A stretch of DNA of 64,000 nucleotides from Tessaracoccus sp. OS52 (GCF_020687685.1 NZ_JAJEWM010000003.1:186001-250000), one strand, 5' to 3'; counted from the first letter of the stretch, positions 33,837 through 42,957 are shown. Program-made: numbers and translations. The notes: generated from the letters alone by a model not told the origin.

Positions 33837-35926
33837 CAAGCGCCTCCGCCGCCCCGCAACCCTACGAACTCAGTCCGGAACACCGTCGCGTGTTCATCGG
33901 CCTCATGATCGGCATGCTGGTCTCATCCATCAGCCAGACCATCGTCGGTCCGGGCATGCCCCGCATCGTCGCCGACCTCGGTGGCATGGAGCATTACTCG
34001 TGGGTGGCGACGGCGGCCATGCTCGTGTCGGCGGTGAGCGTCCCCATCGTCGGCAAGCTCTCCGACCTCTATGGCCGCCGCTCGTTCTACATCGGCGGAC
34101 TCGTGGTCTTCATGGTCGGTTCGATCGTGTGCGGATTCTCGGTCGACTTCTGGATGCTGGTGCTCGGGCGCTGCATCCAGGGCCTCGGCATGGGGACGTT
34201 GATGCCGCTTTCCCAGACCATCATCGGCGACATCATCCCCGCCCGCCAGCGCGGCAAGTACCAGGGCTACATGGGCGCGATCTTCGGCGTCACCTCCGTA
34301 GCCGGTCCGCTCGCCGGCGGCTTCATCACCGACGTCCTGGGCTGGCGCTGGCTGTTCTTCGCCACCCTCCCCCTGGGAGTCCTGGCCCTGGTCGTGATCG
34401 CCCGGTTCCTTCACATCCCGCACGAGCGGCGCGAGGCGAGGATCGACTACCTGGGCATCGCGACGCTCACGCCGTCGCTCGTCGCCATCCTGCTGGCGAC
34501 GTCGTTCGGCGGCACCAGCTACGCCTGGAACTCCCCCCAGGTCATCGGGCTGTTCGCGTTCGGCGCCGTCGGCCTGGCAGCCTTCGTCCTGGTGGAAGTG
34601 CGCGCGGCCGAGCCGATCCTCCCGCTGCGCCTGTTCCGCAACTCCATCTTCACCTACGCCAACGTGGCGGCGTTCACCATCGCAATGGTGATGTTCGGGT
34701 CCATCATCTACATCCCGGTCTTCGCGCAGGGGGTCATGGGTGTCAGCGCCACCGAATCCGGCCTGATCCTGCTCCCCTTGATGCTGGGGCTGGTGCTGGT
34801 CGGCATCGTCGCGGGGGTGATGGTCACCCGGACGGGCCGCTACAAGGAGATCATGCTGGTCGGCGTCATCGTCATGGCCGCCGGCGTCGGGTTGCTGACC
34901 CGACTCACCGTGGACTCGACGCGGCTGGAGCTGGCCTCCGCGATGGCCGTCTTCGGCATCGGCCTCGGTCTGGCGATGCAGCTCTATACGCTCGTGGTGC
35001 AGAACGCGGTCACCCGCCGCGACCTCGGCGTCGCCACCGCCTCGACGCAGTTCTTCCGCAACGTCGGCTCCACCGTCGGAATCGCCATCTTCGGCTCCAT
35101 CATGACCGGCGGGCTCGCAGCCGCGATCGCGTCGCACCTGCCCGAGAGCATCGTCGCGGAACTGGGCGACGGGATCGGTGACATCGACGCCGGTTCGGTG
35201 CTCGACCCCGAGACCATGGCCGCGCTGCCGCCGGAGGTCCTGGCCGCGGTCCGGATGGCCCTGGCGGACCAGCTCCACATCGTCTTCCTCGCCTGCCTCC
35301 CGATCCTGGCCATCGCGTTCGCTGCGACGCTGCTGATCAGGGCGATTCCCTTGGCCGACACCGTCACCAGCGTCGACGAGGCGCGCCGCGAACTGCTGGA
35401 CACAATGGGCCAGTCGGCCATGAGCGACGAGGTGGTCCCCGGCCTCGGCGCCCACGACGAGGGCATCCGCACCCGGGAGCGCATCCTTGCGGTGCATCTG
35501 GGTCTGCTGCTGAGGGAGAGCCGGAGGCCCGACCGCGAACTGCTGCGGCGCGCCATCTCCGACATCGGCGACGGCGACCTGGCGGCCGGCCAGGCCATCG
35601 TCGAACAGACCGCCCGGATGCTCGGTTCCGACGACGCGCGCGAGATCGTCGCTGCGGAGAAGTACGCGGCTGCCCTCGCCCGCGCTTCCAAGCGCAAGGG
35701 CGGGGTCATCAGTGAGGACCTCCGAAAGGAGATCGCCGTCCGGGTGGCAGCAGACCGGGAACGCTCCGAGGTGCTCGCCTCCTTCGAACCGTCGGTCACC
35801 GAGGACTACGAAGCCGTCGACGTCAACCAACTGCGCTACGCCACCAGCGATCTCTCCACGGTGTTGCTGCTGGACCTGGCGCGCCCCGAGCCGGGGATCC
35901 CGGAAGTCGCCCGTCCGGTCGACTGA
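33833..35926 (+). CDS. DHA2-type MFS exporter with long C-terminal cytoplasmic domain
   Basis: A 697-residue transporter. About fourteen helices span residues 20-505, with SQTIVGPGMPRIVADL in helix 1 and GKLSDLYGRRSFY in the helix 2-3 loop. After the last helix a hydrophilic tail of roughly 185 residues follows, rich in charged helices, which ordinary EmrB/QacA proteins lack. Paired with an overlapping marR gene, so probably an inducible drug or metabolite exporter; the tail may be regulatory. Confidence 0.87.
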   Translation: MTSASAAPQPYELSPEHRRVFIGLMIGMLVSSISQTIVGPGMPRIVADLGGMEHYSWVATAAMLVSAVSVPIVGKLSDLYGRRSFYIGGLVVFMVGSIVCGFSVDFWMLVLGRCIQGLGMGTLMPLSQTIIGDIIPARQRGKYQGYMGAIFGVTSVAGPLAGGFITDVLGWRWLFFATLPLGVLALVVIARFLHIPHERREARIDYLGIATLTPSLVAILLATSFGGTSYAWNSPQVIGLFAFGAVGLAAFVLVEVRAAEPILPLRLFRNSIFTYANVAAFTIAMVMFGSIIYIPVFAQGVMGVSATESGLILLPLMLGLVLVGIVAGVMVTRTGRYKEIMLVGVIVMAAGVGLLTRLTVDSTRLELASAMAVFGIGLGLAMQLYTLVVQNAVTRRDLGVATASTQFFRNVGSTVGIAIFGSIMTGGLAAAIASHLPESIVAELGDGIGDIDAGSVLDPETMAALPPEVLAAVRMALADQLHIVFLACLPILAIAFAATLLIRAIPLADTVTSVDEARRELLDTMGQSAMSDEVVPGLGAHDEGIRTRERILAVHLGLLLRESRRPDRELLRRAISDIGDGDLAAGQAIVEQTARMLGSDDAREIVAAEKYAAALARASKRKGGVISEDLRKEIAVRVAADRERSEVLASFEPSVTEDYEAVDVNQLRYATSDLSTVLLLDLARPEPGIPEVARPVD

Positions 35927-36091
35927 GAGTTTCCCGCGCCAACCTGCTTCCTTGGCCGCACCATGTATTGCCGCGTCGGCAAAGTCGTGCAAAAAGGCAT
36001 GCCGACCGGTACACCGGTCCCTCCCCAGCTGCGTTGTAAGGGCAAGACGCCTCCCAGCGTCGAGCCCCAACCACCAGACCCGGAGAGCCCC

Positions 36092-37540
36092 ATGAAGCGC
36101 TTCCTGACCACCGCCTGCACCACCGCCCTCGTCGCGACCTCGATGTTCGTCGCAACCGAGCCCAGCGGCGCGGCCCCGCCCCCACCGTCCTACGCTGTCA
36201 TCCTGCTCGACCCCTCGGCAGACTTCCCCAACTCCTACGCGACAGGCCTCAACAACGACGGCACCATCGTCGGCGTCTCGTCGGACTGGTACCGCCAGGA
36301 CACGAGGCTGACCTACTGGGACAGCAACCCTCTCCCGTACTTCCACGCGCTGGAACCCTCCCAGGCCGCCGCCGTCGACGTCTCGTCCCAGGCAAACCGG
36401 GTGGTGGCTGACGCGCTCGATGAAGCCGGTGATCCGGCAATCTGGTTTGCGGATCGCGACGGCACGGACTACGTCACCAACCCAGTGCGCGAAGGCGTGG
36501 TCAACATCTCGGGGACGGGCGTGGCAGTCACAAACGGCTTGGGCGACGCGTCCCCGTTCCTCCTCGACGGACCGGACCGCGCGACCCCGTTGGCCGCTCC
36601 GCAGGGATACACCTCCCCCGTGGCGGGCCGCATCTCCGAGAACGGGCGCTTTGTGGCGGGATTGGCGCAGCGCGACGGTGTGGAGACTCCGGTGCTGTGG
36701 GCTGACGGCGTGGCCCGGGCGCTCAAGGCCCCGAGCGGCGCCCGGAACCTGGGCGCCGGAGCCGCAAACGACCGCGGCGAGCTGGTCAGCTGCGTGGGGA
36801 TCCCGTCGACGCCGTCCTACTACGACGCCGCCGGGAATTGGAGCAAGCTCCCCAGCTTCGCCAAGCACCGGAACACCTGCGCCGAAGTCATCAACAACTC
36901 GGGCGTCATCGCGGGCAGGTCGTGGAGTGAGACCTCCGCGGGAAGCGAGAGCACCGCGGTGGTCTGGCACGACGGTGCCATTCACGACCTCAACGATCTC
37001 GTTGTCAAGAACCGCGCCTTCAAGCTCATCGACGTCGCGGACATCAACACCCAGGGCCAGATCGTCGGGACGGCGCTACTCGAAGGCGGGGACACCCGCG
37101 GCTTCGTCGCCAGCCCGAGCACCGCCACCAGCATCTACTCCACCCCCGGCCTCCACGACTTCAACGGCCGCCAGTGGAAGACAACCTGCGAGTCGTACTC
37201 CCAGACCATCCGCTGCCGCACCGACATCCTCGCCACGACGGTCAGGTACATCGCCGGCGCCTACACGCGAGTCACCGACTGGACCTTCAACAACCTCACC
37301 TACGCGCCCAGCACCCGCAAGCTCTGGGCGAACAACCCGCTCGGGCACACCGGCTCCTGGACCGCCAAGGACGGACGTCGCTGGCGCACCGACTGCGACA
37401 CCCCGGTGACGGGCGGCAATGGCTGCCGGAGCTACGCCCAGGCCAAGGTCGCCACCGCGAACTGGGACCGAGCAACCGAGGGCTGGACGTACACCGTCAG
37501 CGACAAGTGGGTGCTGAACAACATCGTCCGGTTCAGCTGA
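36092..37540 (+). CDS. secreted HAF-repeat protein with four-Cys C-terminal module (paralog 1)
   Basis: A 482-residue exported protein. A classical signal peptide (MKRFLTTACTTALVATSMFV, cleavage near SGAA) precedes PPSYAVILLDP and a run of HAF-type beta repeats, with motifs such as LNNDGTIVG, VINNSGVIAG and DINTQGQIVG. Residues about 349-482 form a separate module with four cysteines (TTCE, IRCRT, TDCD, NGCRSY) also found in the proteins at 41391 and 53297. GGAG lies upstream of the ATG at 36092. A paralog lies 5 kb downstream. Function unknown; probably a surface or extracellular binding protein. Confidence 0.75.
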   Translation: MKRFLTTACTTALVATSMFVATEPSGAAPPPPSYAVILLDPSADFPNSYATGLNNDGTIVGVSSDWYRQDTRLTYWDSNPLPYFHALEPSQAAAVDVSSQANRVVADALDEAGDPAIWFADRDGTDYVTNPVREGVVNISGTGVAVTNGLGDASPFLLDGPDRATPLAAPQGYTSPVAGRISENGRFVAGLAQRDGVETPVLWADGVARALKAPSGARNLGAGAANDRGELVSCVGIPSTPSYYDAAGNWSKLPSFAKHRNTCAEVINNSGVIAGRSWSETSAGSESTAVVWHDGAIHDLNDLVVKNRAFKLIDVADINTQGQIVGTALLEGGDTRGFVASPSTATSIYSTPGLHDFNGRQWKTTCESYSQTIRCRTDILATTVRYIAGAYTRVTDWTFNNLTYAPSTRKLWANNPLGHTGSWTAKDGRRWRTDCDTPVTGGNGCRSYAQAKVATANWDRATEGWTYTVSDKWVLNNIVRFS

Positions 37541-37832
37541 TTACCTGACTGGACGCCGAGTGGGGTTTCGTTGTGGGTCATTCCACAACGAAACCCCCAA
37601 TTCGGCGTCCGGGGGGTCATCGTCCACGGCGGGCACGTCACGGCCGAGCCGGACTCCGGACCTCGAGGAGCGGCGAACCGCTTCGAGTGACGACTCAGTG
37701 ACGTAGGACTCAGGGAAGGGTCGGGGCAAACGACTGCAACTGCTTGAAGCCGGCCCGGGCCCCGACTTACCTTCACACCCGGTCATCGACGCAAAGGGGC
37801 AGCCGATGACCACGACCCGAAGGAGTAGTCGA
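37541..37832. other. intergenic region with nfo-derived segment
   Basis: This 292-base gap holds the palindrome just described and, at 37612-37647, a 36-base segment identical to 40821-40856 inside the endonuclease IV gene, with partial similarity ten bases further upstream. The remainder up to the GH3 start shows no clear promoter. The segment has no coding continuity here. Confidence 0.7.
37566..37611. terminator. long imperfect palindrome after paralog 1
   Basis: TGGGGTTTCGTTGTGG pairs with CCACAACGAAACCCCC across a 6-base loop, extended by GACGCCGA/TCGGCGTC on the outside. A near-copy follows the second HAF-repeat gene (42853-42911), including the preceding bases CTGACTGGACGC, showing that gene and hairpin were duplicated together. 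Confidence 0.65.
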
Positions 37833-40433
37833 ATGAGTACACCGAAGTCTCGGAAGGTACTGGGGGCCGCAGTGATGGCACTGTCACTGGGCCTCGGGGT
37901 CGGCGCAACGATCGCGCCGACGCCAATATCAGCCGCTGCGGTGGAGCAGCCAACGCTCGAGGCACGCGTCAAGGACGTCATCGAGCATGATGCGCTGCAG
38001 TTCAAGGACCTCAACGACAACGGAGCACTGGACCCGTACGAGGACTGGAGGCTGTCAGTCGAGGAGCGTGTCGCCGACCTGGTCAGCCAGATGACCATCG
38101 AGGAGAAATCCGGCCTCATGCTCATCAACACCCTCAACGCGGGGTGTGAGGGCACCGTCGCCAACCCGGCGACGGACTACATCCAGAACCAATACATGCA
38201 CCGGTTCATCCTCCGTAACGTCGTCGACTCCGCGTCGACCCCCTGCGGCACATCCGGAACCCCGCGCGTGACCCCGGCCCAGGCGGCCGAATTCACCAAC
38301 GCCGTCCAGGAAATGACCGAGGCCACCCGGCTCGGCATCCCGTCGCTGTTCAAGTCCAACGCCCGCAACCACATCGACCACGACGCGCGCGTCGGCATCA
38401 ACGAGGCGGCCGGCGCGTTCAGCGCCTTCCCGAAAGAGGCCGGCGTCGCATCCGCGGCCCTCGGCGATCCCGAGTACATGGGCGTCGTCGAGGACTTCGC
38501 CACGGTGATGGGCGACGAGTGGGCCTCCATCGGCCTGCGTGGCATGTACGGCTACATGGCCGACCTCTCCACCGATCCTCGTTGGTACCGCGTCCACGAG
38601 ACCTTCACCGAGGACTCGGACCTGGGCGCCGACATCATGGGCACCCTCGTCGAGACCCTGCAGGGCCCCGTCGACGCCGACGGCGTGTCCCTGTCCCCGG
38701 ACACCGACGTCGCCCTCACGATGAAGCACTTCCCGGGCGGCGGTCCACAGACCCTCGGCCTCGACCCGCACTACGCCCACGGCAAGGACCAGACCTACCC
38801 GGGCAGCGGCTTCGAGGACGCGCTCAAGCCGTTCCAGACCGCGATCGACGCGGGCGTCGCGGCGATCATGCCGTACTACGGCGTCCCGGTCGACGTGACC
38901 TACAACGGCGTCACCTTCGACGAGGTGGGCTTCGCCTTCTCCGAGCAGATCGTCGAATGGCTGCTGCGTGACCAGCTGGGCTTCAAGGGCTACGTCAACT
39001 CCGACACCGGCATCATCAACGACCGGGCCTGGGGCCTGGAGGACTCCACCGTCCCGGAGCGCGTCGCTGCGGCCGTCAACGGCGGCACGGACACCCTGTC
39101 CGGGTTCAGCAACGTGAGCGTCATCCTCGACCTCGTCAACGCCGGTCTCATCACCGAGGAGCGCGTCGACCTCGCGGCAGAGCGTCTCCTGACACCGCTG
39201 TTCCAGTTGGGCCTCTTCGAGGACCCCTACGTCGACCCGGCCGTGGCGACCGCCACCGTCGGTGCCGACGAGCACCGCGCCGTCGCGCAGGAAGTGCAGC
39301 GCAAGTCTGTCGTGCTGCTCCAGAACAGCGGGGTCCTGCCACTGGCGGGCAACCAGGACGTCTTCGTGATGGGCGCCTACAACGAGGACCAGGTGGCCGA
39401 GGCCGGCTTCCAGGTCATCAACGGCAACGAGGCGGGCGTCGAGGCGGCTGCCGATGCTGACGTCGCGGTGATCAACGTCACGGCGGCAACCGATCGCTCC
39501 GTCACCGGTGCGTATCGGTCCAACTTCACCGACACCGGCTGGTTCAACCCGGCCACCCGTTCGTTCACCGATACCGATGACTTGAGCACCAACGCCGACT
39601 TCTACGTCGTCGGCGGTCTCGATCCCGAGTACGGCCACAACCCCGTCGTCCTGGAGGGCGTCCCCGGCCTCGACGGCAACAGCCCGTGGGGAGCGTCGGA
39701 CCGGTGCGTCTTCGAGGGCGGCACCGAGGCGATCAACAACCCGAACCCGACGCCGTCGTGCACGGACAACCGCCTCGGATTCGGTGGCGCGCTGCCGTGG
39801 GAGTCGAACATCCTCGACTTCACCGGCATGGCCGAGTCCCAGTCCTGGAAGATCACCCCGTCGCTCGACGAGATCCAGGCCGTCATGGACGAAGTCGGCG
39901 CCGAGAACACCGTCCTGAGCGTCTACTTCCGCCAGCCCTACGTCCTCGACGAGGCCAGCGGCCTGCAGGACGCTGGCGCCATCGTCGCCGGCTTCGGCGT
40001 GACCGACGCGGCGCTCTGGGATGTGCTCTCCGGCAACTTCGCCCCGCAGGGCAAGATGCCGTTCGCGCTCGCGAACAACGTCGAGGCCATCGAGACGCAG
40101 GCGCCGGACCTGCCCGGCTACGACGCGGAAGACACGCTCTTCCCGTTCGGGTTCGGCCTGACCTACGAGGCCGGCGTCGAACTGGCGGAACTGGCCGCGG
40201 AGCTCGAAGCCCACATCGCCTCCGGTGACGTGGCGGGACCCATCGCCAAGCAGCTCACCAGCGCACTCGAGCAGGCGAGCAAGCACCAGGCCGAGGGCCG
40301 CACCGAGCCGGCCACGGTTGCGCTGGAGCGGTTCCAGCGGCTGCTCGACAACCCGAAGAAGCCCGACACCCTGTCGGCTGACGCCCAGGCCGATCTGGGC
40401 GGACGGGCGGAGGTGATCGTCGGCCTGCTGTGA
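37833..40433 (+). CDS. secreted GH3 glycoside hydrolase (beta-glucosidase-like)
   Basis: An 866-residue exported enzyme. The signal peptide (MSTPKSRKVLGAAVMALSLG, cleavage near ISAAA) is followed by a Ca-loop-like segment (FKDLNDNGALDPYEDWRL), the GH3 N-terminal barrel (MKHFPGGGPQ; nucleophile Asp in GYVNSDTGI), the C-terminal domain (RKSVVLLQNSGVLPL) and FPFGFGLTY. The substrate-side extension differs from classical beta-glucosidases, so cellobiose, other beta-glucosides or xylosides are possible. AGGAG stands seven bases before ATG 37833; another ATG at 37806 also has a good site and would lengthen the signal peptide by nine residues. Confidence 0.85.
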   Translation: MSTPKSRKVLGAAVMALSLGLGVGATIAPTPISAAAVEQPTLEARVKDVIEHDALQFKDLNDNGALDPYEDWRLSVEERVADLVSQMTIEEKSGLMLINTLNAGCEGTVANPATDYIQNQYMHRFILRNVVDSASTPCGTSGTPRVTPAQAAEFTNAVQEMTEATRLGIPSLFKSNARNHIDHDARVGINEAAGAFSAFPKEAGVASAALGDPEYMGVVEDFATVMGDEWASIGLRGMYGYMADLSTDPRWYRVHETFTEDSDLGADIMGTLVETLQGPVDADGVSLSPDTDVALTMKHFPGGGPQTLGLDPHYAHGKDQTYPGSGFEDALKPFQTAIDAGVAAIMPYYGVPVDVTYNGVTFDEVGFAFSEQIVEWLLRDQLGFKGYVNSDTGIINDRAWGLEDSTVPERVAAAVNGGTDTLSGFSNVSVILDLVNAGLITEERVDLAAERLLTPLFQLGLFEDPYVDPAVATATVGADEHRAVAQEVQRKSVVLLQNSGVLPLAGNQDVFVMGAYNEDQVAEAGFQVINGNEAGVEAAADADVAVINVTAATDRSVTGAYRSNFTDTGWFNPATRSFTDTDDLSTNADFYVVGGLDPEYGHNPVVLEGVPGLDGNSPWGASDRCVFEGGTEAINNPNPTPSCTDNRLGFGGALPWESNILDFTGMAESQSWKITPSLDEIQAVMDEVGAENTVLSVYFRQPYVLDEASGLQDAGAIVAGFGVTDAALWDVLSGNFAPQGKMPFALANNVEAIETQAPDLPGYDAEDTLFPFGFGLTYEAGVELAELAAELEAHIASGDVAGPIAKQLTSALEQASKHQAEGRTEPATVALERFQRLLDNPKKPDTLSADAQADLGGRAEVIVGLL

Positions 40434-40449
40434 CCGACAAACGATGGAC

Positions 40450-40480
40450 AGGAGGGGCGCCCACAGCGGGCGCCCCTCCT
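40450..40480 (+). terminator. rho-independent-like hairpin after GH3 gene
   Basis: A perfect 13-bp GC-rich stem (40450-40462 with 40468-40480) with loop ACAGC, 16 bases after the GH3 stop. Confidence 0.75.
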
Positions 40481-40527
40481 GCGCTTCTCGGCTGGCTCGC
40501 GGTCGCGATCCGGCTAGGCTGGCGGGC

Positions 40528-41328
40528 ATGATGCAGTTCGGAGCCCACGTCCGTCGCGACGACCCGATCGTCGAGTCCAAGTCCCGCGGGGCCGACATCG
40601 CACAGATGTTCCTGGGTGACCCGCAGAGCTGGAAGAAGCCCGTGACCGAGTACCCGGGCGGCGCCGCCGGACTCCGCGCCGCGGCGGAGGAACTGGGCCT
40701 CGGCCTCTACGTCCACGCACCGTACGCCCTGAACGTCGCCTCCACCAACAACCGGATCCGCATCCCGTCGCGCAAGCTCCTGCAGCAGGTGGTCACCGAG
40801 GCCGCCGCCGTCGGCGCCAGGGGGGTCATCGTCCACGGCGGGCACGTCACGGCCGACGACGACTACGCCGTCGGCTTCGCCAACTGGCGCAAGGCCGTCG
40901 ACGGGCTGAAGCTCGACGTCCCCATCTTCATCGAGAACACCGCCGGCGGCGACCACGCGATGGCCCGCACCGTCGAGGCCATCGAGTTGCTGTGGGCCGC
41001 GATCGGCGACTCGGACAACATCGACTCGGTCGGTTTCTGCCTCGACACCTGCCACGCCCACGCCGCAGGACTGGACCTGGAGACGGTCGTCGACGACATC
41101 CGCAGCGTCACGGGCCGCATCGACCTCGTCCACTGCAACGATTCCCGCGACGAGGCGGGCTCGGGCGCAGACCGCCACACCAACCTCGGCCACGGCCGCA
41201 TCGACCCGGACCTGATCCTCCACGTGGTGCGCGAGGCGAACGCGAACGTGATCCTCGAGACCCCCGGCGACGCCGGCGAGCACACGGCGGAGATCGGCTG
41301 GTTGAAGGAGTCGCTCGCAACCCCCTGA
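40528..41328 (+). CDS. nfo: deoxyribonuclease IV (AP endonuclease, endonuclease IV family)
   Basis: A 266-residue TIM-barrel AP endonuclease that cuts DNA 5' of abasic sites in base-excision repair. Metal-binding and family landmarks: GAHVRRD, YVHAPYALNVAST, VIVHGGHV, IFIENTAGGDHAM, GFCLDTCHAHAAGL, DLVHCNDSRDEAGSGADRH and ILETPG. All three-zinc-site elements appear intact. The ATG at 40528 lies seven bases after TAGGCT, compatible with a leaderless transcript; no ribosome-binding site is seen. A 36-base piece of this gene is duplicated at 37612-37647. Confidence 0.9.
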   Translation: MMQFGAHVRRDDPIVESKSRGADIAQMFLGDPQSWKKPVTEYPGGAAGLRAAAEELGLGLYVHAPYALNVASTNNRIRIPSRKLLQQVVTEAAAVGARGVIVHGGHVTADDDYAVGFANWRKAVDGLKLDVPIFIENTAGGDHAMARTVEAIELLWAAIGDSDNIDSVGFCLDTCHAHAAGLDLETVVDDIRSVTGRIDLVHCNDSRDEAGSGADRHTNLGHGRIDPDLILHVVREANANVILETPGDAGEHTAEIGWLKESLATP

Positions 41329-41345
41329 TAGTGGACGGGCGGCGC

Positions 41346-41360
41346 CATACGCTTCGTATG
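41346..41360 (+). promoter_or_regulatory. palindromic candidate operator upstream of paralog 2
   Basis: CATACG-CTT-CGTATG is a perfect inverted repeat 30 bases before the GTG start of the second HAF-repeat gene, and contains TACGCT as a possible -10. It could be a repressor site. Not present upstream of paralog 1. Confidence 0.35.
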
Positions 41361-41390
41361 TAGGCCCACCCCGAACCCAGGAGTTCCACC

Positions 41391-42842
41391 GTGAAGCGAC
41401 TTCTCTCCATCGGCGCGGCAGGCGCTCTCGTCCTTGGTGCCAGCCTGGTTTCCGCTCAGCCCGCCCACGCAGCCACGCCCCCGTCGTACGCAGTCATGCT
41501 GCTCCAGCCGACGGCGGGGAACGTGCATTCGTATGCCCGCGGCCTCAACGGCAACGGTGACGTCGTCGGCAGCTCAGAGCTCGACGGTCTGTCGATAGAC
41601 GGCGGTGGCCAGTCCACACTGTGGAAGTCCCGGAGCGGTGAAGGGACAGCCATCGCCAAGGAGTTCCCCAGCGCCTGGGCCAACGACATCTCCGCCGGCG
41701 GGACAATCGTCGGCAGGTGGGTGGCGGCCTCCCCGCGCACCTATTGGTACGCGGGCGGCACCGCCACGGAGATCCAGCACGACGACTCCCACAGCACCGT
41801 CGGGAGAATCTCCGGGAACGGGGTGGCTGCACTGAACGTGCAGGGACTTGAGGGTCAGGCGTACGTCGCCACCAGCCCCACCGACCGGGTTGAGCTCCCG
41901 CCACCTGCGGGCACGCGGAACGCCTGGGCGGAGGGCGTTTCCGACGACGGAAGTCGCGTGTCAGGAACGGTCGGCAGCGCAGCGACCGTGCGCCCCGTGG
42001 TCTGGGCCGGCGGGACTCCGCGGTTGCTGCAGACCCCCGGCTGGACTTCCCCCGCCACCGTCCCGGCCGTCAACAACTCCGGTGCGGCCACGGGATGCGG
42101 CAGGGTTGGGACCACGCAGGCCGCCTTCAGCTTCTCCCCCGCCGGAATCGCCACGCGTTTGCCGGCACTGCCCGGCTTCCCCGACGCGTGCGCCACGGCG
42201 ATCAACGACGCCTCCGTCGTCGCCGGCACGTCGAGCACTACGGTTGGCGACGCGTCCCGGGCCGTCATCTGGCTCAACGGTCAGGTCCATGACCTCAACA
42301 GCCTGGCGGCCCAGCGGGTGGGCTACACCCTCACCTCGGTCAGCGACATCAACGCCTCCGGCCAGATCGTCGGGACCGCACTGCTCGACGACGGCAGCGA
42401 GCGCGGCTACATCGCCACACCCAGCACCGCCACCAGCATCTACACCGCCCCCGGCTACCACGACTTCAACCACCGTCAATGGCGCACGACCTGCGAGCCC
42501 TACTCCCAGACCACCCGCTGCCGCACCGAGATCATCGCCACCACCGTCCACTACGCCAACGGCGCCTACTCCCGCGTCACCGACTGGACCTTCAACAACC
42601 TCACCTACAACCCCAGCCCCCGCAACCTGTGGAACAGCAACCCCCTCGGCAACACCGGCACCTGGACCGCATCCGACGGCCGACACTGGCGCACCGAATG
42701 CGACAAACCGACCTCAGGCCGAAACGGCTGCCGCAGCTACGCCTACGTAAAGGTCGCCACCGCCAACCCCAACCCCAACGGCGGCTACTCCTACACCGTC
42801 GAGAACAAGTGGGTCATGAACAACATCGTCAAGTTCAGCTGA
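41391..42842 (+). CDS. secreted HAF-repeat protein with four-Cys C-terminal module (paralog 2)
   Basis: A 483-residue paralog of the protein at 36092, with the same architecture: signal peptide (cleavage near AHAA), PPSYAVMLLQP, HAF-type repeats (LNGNGDVVG, VNNSGAATG, DINASGQIVG) and the C-terminal four-Cys module from about residue 350. The C-terminal modules are far more alike than the N-terminal repeats, which differ in most positions, so the two halves have evolved at different rates. GTG at 41391 has AGGAG nine bases upstream. Confidence 0.75.
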   Translation: MKRLLSIGAAGALVLGASLVSAQPAHAATPPSYAVMLLQPTAGNVHSYARGLNGNGDVVGSSELDGLSIDGGGQSTLWKSRSGEGTAIAKEFPSAWANDISAGGTIVGRWVAASPRTYWYAGGTATEIQHDDSHSTVGRISGNGVAALNVQGLEGQAYVATSPTDRVELPPPAGTRNAWAEGVSDDGSRVSGTVGSAATVRPVVWAGGTPRLLQTPGWTSPATVPAVNNSGAATGCGRVGTTQAAFSFSPAGIATRLPALPGFPDACATAINDASVVAGTSSTTVGDASRAVIWLNGQVHDLNSLAAQRVGYTLTSVSDINASGQIVGTALLDDGSERGYIATPSTATSIYTAPGYHDFNHRQWRTTCEPYSQTTRCRTEIIATTVHYANGAYSRVTDWTFNNLTYNPSPRNLWNSNPLGNTGTWTASDGRHWRTECDKPTSGRNGCRSYAYVKVATANPNPNGGYSYTVENKWVMNNIVKFS

Positions 42843-42852
42843 TTTCCTGACT

Positions 42853-42911
42853 GGACGCTGAGTGGGGTTTCGTCGTGGGTAATCCCACAACGGAACCCCA
42901 CCGGCGTCGAT
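42853..42911. repeat. imperfect palindrome after paralog 2
   Basis: A degenerate copy of the palindrome at 37566-37611: GAGTGGGGTTTCGTCGTGGG opposite CCCACAACGGAACCCC. Several pairs have become mismatches or G-T pairs, so this copy is decaying or less constrained. It lies between convergent genes. Confidence 0.6.
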
Positions 42912-42957
42912 AGCCCGTGCACCGAGCGCGGAGCCGCGCCCCGCGTCTCGCTGTCGG

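Noticed and set aside
33923-36985. 1020-codon open frame on the minus strand
   Set aside because: It runs antisense to the MFS exporter and the HAF-repeat gene and encodes an Asp/Gly/His/Arg-rich sequence typical of high-GC shadow frames; no domain or ribosome-binding site.
37612-37647. Second nfo gene or pseudogene
   Set aside because: Only 36 identical bases plus a short weak extension; far too short to call a gene remnant with function.
38055-40598. 847-codon minus-strand open frame opposite the GH3 gene
   Set aside because: Composition is that of an antisense shadow, while the plus strand encodes a complete GH3 enzyme with signal peptide and catalytic motifs.
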